A DNA stretch of 64,000 nucleotides, taken from NCBI RefSeq assembly GCF_932526225.1, contig NC_064035.1, forward strand, positions 5,579,501 to 5,643,500, read 5' to 3'. How positions within the stretch are numbered: the first letter of the stretch is position 1; the number at the start of each line of letters is the position of its first letter. The notes below the pieces were generated by a model, which saw only the letters and a list, made by a program, of their open reading frames with translations, did no database searches and was not told the DNA's origin. The position numbers were made by a program, and so were the translations under genes. Shown here piece after piece: positions 56,460-64,000 of this stretch. The stretch comes from Nematostella vectensis. Taxonomy: Eukaryota > Cnidaria > Anthozoa > Actiniaria > Edwardsiidae.

Positions 56460-59400
56460 GAACAACACCATTATTACCGAGGCAATATCATTATTCCCGA
56501 GACAATAACACTATTACCAAGGCAATACTACTATCACCGAGGCTATATCAGTATGCCGAGGAAATATCACTATGACTAATACAATATTACTATGTTACTG
56601 TTACCTTCCTCCTCCTTCTATCCTGTCTGAGTACATGGCGTTATCATTTTCCATAGTGATATCACTATGACCGAGGCAATATCACTATGACCGAGGAAAT
56701 ATCACTATCACCTAGGTAATATCACTATGACCAAGGCAATATCACTATGACCGAGGTGATATCACTATGACCGAGGCAATATCACTATGACCGAGGTGAT
56801 ATCACCATAACCGAGGTGATATCACTATGACCAAGGCAATATCACTATGACCGAGGTGATATCACTATGACCGAGGTGATATCACCATAACCGAGGTGAT
56901 ATCACTATGACCAAGGCAATATCACTATGACCGAGGTGATATCACTATGACCGAGGTGATATCACTATGACCGAGGTTATAACACTATGACCGAGGTTAT
57001 ATCACTATGACCGAGGTTATATCGCTATGACCGAGGTTATATCGCTATGACCGAGGTGATATCACTATGACCGAGGTGATATCACTATGACCGAGGTGAT
57101 ATCACTATGACCGAGGTTATATCACTATGACCGAGGTAATATCACTATGACCGAGGTTATATCGCTATGACCGAGGTTATATCGCTATGACCGAGGTAAT
57201 ATCACTATGACCGAGGTTATATCGCTATGACCGAGGTTATATCGCTATGACCGAGGTGATATCACTATGACCGAGGTGATATCACTATGACCGAGGTGAT
57301 ATCACTATGACCGAGGTTATATCACTATGACCGAGGTAATATCACTATGACCGAGGTTATATCGCTATGACCGAGGTAATATCACTATTACCGAGGTGAT
57401 ATCACTATGACCGAGGTAATATCGCTATGACCGAGGTAATATCACTATTACCGAGGCAATATCACTATGACCGAGGTTATATCACTATGACCGAGGTGAT
57501 ATCACTATGACCGAGGTTATATCACTATGACCGAGGTGATATCACTATGACCGAGGTTATATCACTATGACCGAGGTGATATCACTATGACCGAGGTAAT
57601 ATCACTATGACCGAGGTAATATCACTATGACCGAGGTTATATTGCTATGACCGAGGTAATATCACTATGACCGAGGTTATATCGCTATGACCGAGGTTAT
57701 ATCGCTATGACCGAGGTGATATCACTATGACCGAGGTGATATCACTATGACCAAGGCGATATCACTATGACCGAGGTGATATCACTATGACCAAGGCGAT
57801 ATCACTATGACCGAGGTGATATCACTATGACCGAGGTTATATCACTATGACCGAGGTAATATCACTATGACCGAGGTTATATCGCTATGACCGAGGTTAT
57901 ATCACTATGACCGAGGTAATATCACTATGACCAAGGCAATATCACTATGACCGAGGTAATATCACTATGACCGAGGTGATATCACCATAACCGAGGTGAT
58001 ATCACTATGACCAAGGCAATATCACTATGACCGAGGTGATATCACTATGACCGAGGTGATATCACCATAACCGAGGTGATATTACTATGACCGAGGTGAT
58101 ATCACTATGACCGAGGTGATATCACTATTACCGAGGCAATATCACTATGACCAAGGCAATATCACTATGACCGAGGTGATATCACTATGACCGAGGTGAT
58201 ATCACCATAACCGAGGTGATATCACTATGACCGAGGTAATATCACTATGACCAAGGCAATATCACTATGACCGAGGTGATATCACTATGACCGAGGTGAT
58301 ATCACCATAACCGAGGTGATATCACTATGACCGAGGCAATATCACTATTACCGAGGCAATATCACTATGACCAAGGTAATATCACTATGACCGAGGCAAT
58401 ATCACTATGACCGAGGTGATATCACTATGACCGAGGTGATATCAATATGAGCAAGGCAATATCACTATGACCGAGGCAATATCACTATGATCGAGGTAAT
58501 ATCACAATGACCTAGGCAATATCACTATGACCGAGGTAATATCACTATGACCAAGGTGATATCACTATGACCGAGGTGATATCACTATGACCAAGGTTAT
58601 ATCACTATGACCGAGGTAATATCACTATGACCGAGGTGATATCACTATGACCGAGGTGATATCACCATAACCGAGGTGATATCACTATGACCGAGGTAAT
58701 ATCACTATGACCAAGGCAATATCACTATGACCGAGGTGATATCACTATGACCGAGGTGATATCACCATAACCGAGGTGATATTACTATGACCGAGGCAAT
58801 ATCACTATTACCGAGGCAATATCACTATGACCAAGGTAATATCACTATGACCGAGGCAATATCACTATGACCAAGGTGATATCACTATGACCGAGGTGAT
58901 ATCACTATGACCAAGGTTATATCACTATGACCGAAGTAATATCACTATGACCGAGGTAATATCACTATGACCAAGGTGATATCACTATGACCGAGGTGAT
59001 ATCACTATGACCAAGGTTATATCACTATGACCGAGGTAATATCACTATGACCGAGGTGATATCACTATGACCAAGGTTATATCACTATGACCGAGGTGAT
59101 ATCACTATGACCGAGGTAATATCACTATGACCAAGGCGATATCACTATGACCGAGGTGATATCACTATTACCGAGGCAATATCACTATGACCAAGGCAAT
59201 ATCACTATGACCGAGGCAATATCACTATGACCGAGGTAATATCACTATGACCAAGGTTATATCACTATGACCGAGGTGATATCACTATGACCAAGGCGAT
59301 ATCACTATGACCGAGGTGATATCACTATGACCGAGGTGATATCACTATGACCAAGGTTATATCACTATGACCGAGGTGATATCACTATGACCAAGGCGAT

Positions 59401-60050
59401 ATCACTATGACCGAGGTGATATCACTATGACCAAGGCGATATCACTATGACCGAGGTGATATCACTATGACCAAGGTTATATCACTATGACCGAGGTTAT
59501 ATCACTATGACCGAGGTTATATCACTATGACCGAGGTGATATCACTATGACCGAGGTGATATCACTATGATCGAGGTGATATCACTATGACCGAGGTTAT
59601 ATCACTATGACCGAGGTGATATCACTATGACCGAGGTTATATCACTATGACCGAGGTGATATCACTATGATCGAGGTGATATCACTATGACCGAGGTTAT
59701 ATCGCTATGACCGAGGCAATATCACTATGACCGAGGTAATATCACTATGACCGAGGTAATATCAATATGACAGAGGAAATATATCCATATGACCGAAGCA
59801 TATCACTAATGACCGAGGCAATATCACTAATAACCGATGCAATATCGATATGACAGGAGCAATATCACTAATGACCGAGGCAATATTACTATGATCGAGG
59901 CAATATCACTATGATTAAGGCAATAAAATTATGACCAAGGAACTATTACTATGACCAAGGCAATATCATTCCGACCAAGGCAACATAATTATGACCAAGG
60001 AAATATCACGAGGCAAAGTCACTATGACCGAGGTAATGTTACAACGACTG
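56460..60050. repeat. 20-bp satellite array
   Basis: About 155 units of atcactatgaccgaggtgat stand in perfect 20-bp register from about 56,640 to 59,770, with degenerate units on both fringes. Variation is by substitution at a few positions (gtgat, gttat, gtaat, gcaat, gcgat; ccgagg or ccaagg; cactatga or cgctatga). I see no insertion or deletion across the core. Variant units occur in repeated blocks, so multi-unit segments have been copied. There is no coding potential, as 20 is not a multiple of three and TGA recurs. Confidence 0.97.
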
Positions 60051-60648
60051 AGGCTCGGTTTCCTCATTCTGACAACATCATGTTTTAGCCTTTTCTAAGG
60101 CAATTCCCGCACACTCTAAAAGTCAAATGTAATAGCGTAAGAGGCACTTTTTTACCTCAACCCTTCCCCTACTCCCCCGCCACCGATTACACGAACCGAC
60201 CACACGCATGGAAATTAAACAAGCAATCGCACCTAATTTTCACACACGCACATCTCTAAATCATTCTCTTTCCCGAAGTTGTCCGGCGAGCAAACTAACA
60301 AATAGGACAAAAATCAAAGTATCCCAAACTTCGAATTATAAATGGTTATTCCATCGGATTATTGGTGCAGTGCTCGGACCCAGTCCATTTGTGCGCGAAA
60401 CCAATCAAAAGGCTTGTTGCTTGACTGTGCGTCACATGTTTTATGCAAAACCGAACCATCTGCTGGATAGTGTCTGTGTGGAGGCGATCTCTTAGCATTT
60501 TACATTCATATATATATATATAATATAGATTTATATATATATATATATATATTTATAACTATCTATACTGGTGAGATCTTCGGTTTCTTATTCACTAACG
60601 GTGGTACGAATCTTTTCAATGGCATGACAATTTTCCGCCGGATCGGCA
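60051..60648. other. Region between satellite and the next gene
   Basis: Mostly unique-looking sequence with an interrupted TA microsatellite at about 60,508-60,551. It presumably holds the promoter of the downstream plus-strand gene; no clear motif is seen. Confidence 0.4.
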
Positions 60649-60956
60649 ATGGAGCCAGAGCCAGGCCTGAGCGAGCAAGACATCGAACTGGACTCACTCG
60701 AACAGGTTTCCACTGCATCCTCGTTTCATTCGGATATTCAGGTCCGTCTATGATGATGAAGAAATACTGGAATTTATTGTTTATGGGGAGATTGTTTGTT
60801 GCGATTGTTGAGGGCGAGCGGTTCTTGTTGGATACTTACTGGAGTGGTTTGTAGGCGAGTCACCGCTAAACGCTAGTTTTTTTGTCGTTCCTCCAGAGAC
60901 ATTACAATGACGGCCGAGAAGCAAGCCGGTTCATCGGCGCGGATGACTTCAACAGG
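60649..60956 (+). CDS. First two coding exons of an unrecognised gene (partial)
   Basis: Exon 60649-60741 (ATG, 31 codons, acidic: MEPEPGLSEQDIELDSLEQ) ends CAG before gtccgt. Exon 60897-60956 (20 codons) lies between ctccag and gtatgt and encodes RHYNDGREASRFIGADDFNR. Both are phase 0, end at good GT-AG borders and look like coding composition amid AT-rich sequence. I do not recognise the family. The gene would continue rightwards, but I cannot place further exons in the last 3 kb, so a long intron or an end outside the window is likely. The first exon could instead start further upstream. Confidence 0.5.
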
Positions 60957-63900
60957 GTATGTTTGAAAAGCTATAGAGGTGCTTTGTCCTGAGGTTTACC
61001 GTAAAACATTGGTTGTACTATAGTTAGCGCGAAGGAAGGAGTTTACAAATGTGCAGTGAAGTGTCTCTATGTCGACTGAAAGTCCTTCGTTCGCTTTCTT
61101 GCATATTAATACAAGAGCTTTTTAGTGAGTGTTAGGCCCGCAAGAACCAGATAGTTAAAGTTTTGTGTGATTTGAACCTTTTTGATTAATTGTGGGAATT
61201 ATTATAACGAGGTTTTTGCCTGGTTGTGCTGTAACTTTTGCTTACAAACTCGTTTCGGCTTCGACTGTTTTTTTTTTTGTCTACTGAATGTCGGTCATAT
61301 TTTCTCTGGGAGACACAGTGTTTATGTTTGGGTGAGAGCTTTTGCTGGTTGTATTCGGTATAAAACTTTTCGCTTCATCTAGAACTATTACCTCTAAACT
61401 ATAGGGAAAACTATAGGGAATGATTAGATGGTTTCTCTGTCTTCTTTCTATCTAGTCTTCCGAATACAACACTTGGATTTTCTGACTCCAAGAAGTCGAA
61501 TAGCCGCAAAACAACGAATTACCATACATGTCGCATTGCCATTTTGCTATTTTTCATGCATCACGGTTCCTATTTTAAGCGATTTTACCTTGGCTAAATA
61601 GCTCTTCTTTGATTCAAGTCATCCACGACGCCAATAAGCCTAACAATGGAATAAAAACATTTCCAAAGATTTCTCTCACTTTTCACTTTTGAGAAACGTT
61701 CTATATAGAACTGCTTTAATAATTCTTCTGAATTTTAATATGGTTTATTCAAATCTTGAACTTCGGGCAGAATTAACAAAATGTATAATCCAATGCTTTA
61801 TGATATGTCACCTACATCTCTAATGTATTTTTTTTTTTTCAAAAATAAAAGAGCATATATCCCATAGATCGTCATTATCTGTACTGAAATTATTATAATC
61901 CTTTATTTTTGGTAACCACCGTAAGTATTTTTGTATATTTTGAATAATACAGATTAAAGGTTTAGTGGTTTGCATAAAATCCACACCATAGTATGCCAAA
62001 CTGCAAAGCATTAAAAACACCAAAATTCCCTACTGCTTCTCTGGCTATGGATTTTTTGTATAGGTTGGTTCAGATTTCTTACTGTCTAGTGCAGTGATTT
62101 ATGAATGTATTTTTTTTTTACATAAAACTGTTTCTTCTTAACCGCCATGTGTGTCAAGTAAAGTAACTTGTTCACTTACTAGAAGGTGCTAAATGGAAGT
62201 CACTTGACACAAAGGTCAACTTTCTTGTTATACTATACAACTGTGGGTTATGCAATTGCTCAATAAGGCACAGTATCTAGAGTATTAAAAACTATTTTAA
62301 TAGCGTTACCAACCTGGGAGTCAAGCTCCTTTTGCTAACCTTATTAGTTTGTAATTAACATAAATTACTCATAACAGTATAAATCATTACTGTCAAAATT
62401 TTACCTCAACAGTTGTGTGGATCCTTTATTCATCTGATCACCCTTTAAAACACATCTTAAACAATTTGGACCATATATGTAACTATGTCATTTATGGATA
62501 CCTAGCCTTTTTGCATGGATGGCAATTGACATTATTTTTAGTTCTATAGCCAAATTTTTAATATTGTCAGCTATGCAATTTGTCAGTTGTATTGTCAAAG
62601 ATAAACCATGTGCTCTATTGCCAAGTTTCTGTTGACCATCGTTTCTTCCATGGCCACACACTCATTTGTCATTTCAACTCATTTTTTTTATTCTTTTTTG
62701 TAATTTGTTGACTGTTAGCTAGGATCTGCTTGGATACAGTGCAAATAAAAATATATGTTTTCTGGGAATAGCAATAAATTATACAACCTTACTCATGTAT
62801 GATAGATGCTGACACTAAAAAAGAATTTGTTCCCTAGTCAACCAGGCAAAATATGTCTTCAATCCATTAAATATAAATATATGTCAACAATCCATTGAAT
62901 CATAATGGACTAAACTGGCCTAATATGTACAGTATCAATACAGCCACTATTATTATATAGTTTATATTCGATTAGGTTAGCCCAGCTAAAACAGTGCTAA
63001 TGCCAGCCAGCATAGCTGGAACTACTTCGCTTGATTGACCGCAAGACAGAGGAAATTGGCAAACTACTTTTGGTACATCCCAAGAAGGTTTTCGTCAGCA
63101 CTACTGGCACTGTTTTAACAACTAAGATAACAATCTAGAGCCATATAACATGTTGGCAATATACTGGTACAGCTGCAAAATCACTGTATTTGATTAGCCG
63201 CTTATATGTAGTTACTGTTGTAACTGCAGTGTTTGATACAAATGACTATTTATAGCTGAAATGTATTGATAAATGTTAAAAGGTCAAAGCCAGATGGTGA
63301 TTGTCTAAGAAAGCTAGACTTGCTATCCATCTATCTTCTGTATATTTTTAACTTTTACAATGGTTTATTTTGATAACACACTTAAACAAATTAAAGTGGA
63401 GATGTAAGATGTTTTTCGCTAGTGTAATTAGTTTGCTTAAAAACGCATAGAGAAAACATAAAAACAATGCTGAAGTTACAACCATGTTTGAACATTCATT
63501 ACATAAAGCTTATTTTTATTTCATTAATAAATTTTCTAATGAATATGAATTCTGCTGTGAATTACAATTTTGTTTTTATATCATTCACACGTATTTTTTT
63601 TTTAGATCAGACTATCATTTGAGAATGAACAGTCATTTGATTAAACTATCATCAGATATTAATTTTGATTATTGTTTACCTTTGGTAATAATGTTCCTTA
63701 ATGTTTGGCTATACAGAAACAGCCATCTGTTTTTGGTTATTATGTTAATAAAGCCCTACTGTACATCTAAGCTTCAGTAATGTCTAGGTAAAGCAAAAGT
63801 TTTATTGTTAAAGCAAATCAATAGCACTTTGCTTGACTAGGATTTGTATTTATCAACATTTTTCAACTTTTTATCACAGATAATGTTTTAGGTAATACTG

Positions 63901-64000
63901 GGTTGTAAATAAACACATTAATTTTTTTAAGCAGGGCTTGAAGTGAATAACATTTAAACAAATATATACCTTAAGATATTATAACATCTATAGCCAGTTT
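60957..64000. other. AT-rich region to the window end
   Basis: No supported exon, RNA gene or transposon protein is seen. The few open frames are AT-driven. It is most simply read as intron of the gene starting at 60,649. Confidence 0.4.

Noticed and set aside
56460-60050. Possible CRISPR-like array
   Set aside because: Units are contiguous 20-bp repeats without unique spacers, in a eukaryotic context; this is a satellite.

Overview
This is eukaryotic DNA: genes are split by GT-AG introns and there is no operon structure. A secreted astacin protease with ShKT and F5/8C (discoidin) domains, CR1/L2-type LINEs, a Penelope-like element and many minisatellites together suggest a cnidarian, most likely an anthozoan such as a sea anemone. 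That assignment is inference. I worked by eye, so exon borders rest on splice signals, reading phase and family similarity, not on transcripts.

Layout. (1) 1-8.1 kb, minus strand: two tandem genes for UBE2E-class ubiquitin-conjugating enzymes. The first (1355-2031) shows only its first two coding exons; the rest must lie left of the window. The second (3711-8064) is complete in six exons, 190 aa. A LINE 3' end and an inverted repeat sit in the intron at the left edge. (2) 8.1-11.1 kb: no recognisable gene. (3) 11,056-28,511 and 36,763-56,039, plus strand: a large direct duplication. Each copy carries an intact 13-exon gene for a secreted protease: signal peptide, propeptide, astacin domain, two ShKT domains, Thr/Pro linker and F5/8C domain (549 and 555 aa as modelled). 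(4) 28.6-36.7 kb between them: a decayed Penelope-like element and a nested foldback element. (5) 56.4-60.05 kb: a 20-bp satellite. (6) From 60.65 kb: the first two exons of an unrecognised plus-strand gene that runs out of the window.

The most unusual thing is where the minisatellites lie in the protease genes. In intron 5 the repeated unit (about 36-55 bp) is the end of exon 5 plus its 5' splice site, about 49 copies in gene 1 and 22 in gene 2. In intron 12 the repeated 57-bp unit is the 3' splice site plus the start of exon 13, about 15 and 20 copies. So one gene has amplified a donor junction in one intron and an acceptor junction in another, in both paralogs. A third array, about 140 units of 41-43 bp, has expanded only in gene 2 (intron 11), and each unit carries acceptor-like and donor-like motifs. 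Very long open frames inside these arrays are artefacts of unit lengths and were rejected as genes.

The two copies also act as a natural experiment: each has transposon insertions (LINE, hAT-like, MITE) whose empty site is visible in the other, plus small changes that alter the protein (a new acceptor that shortens the linker, and a tandem duplication that extends the C-terminus).
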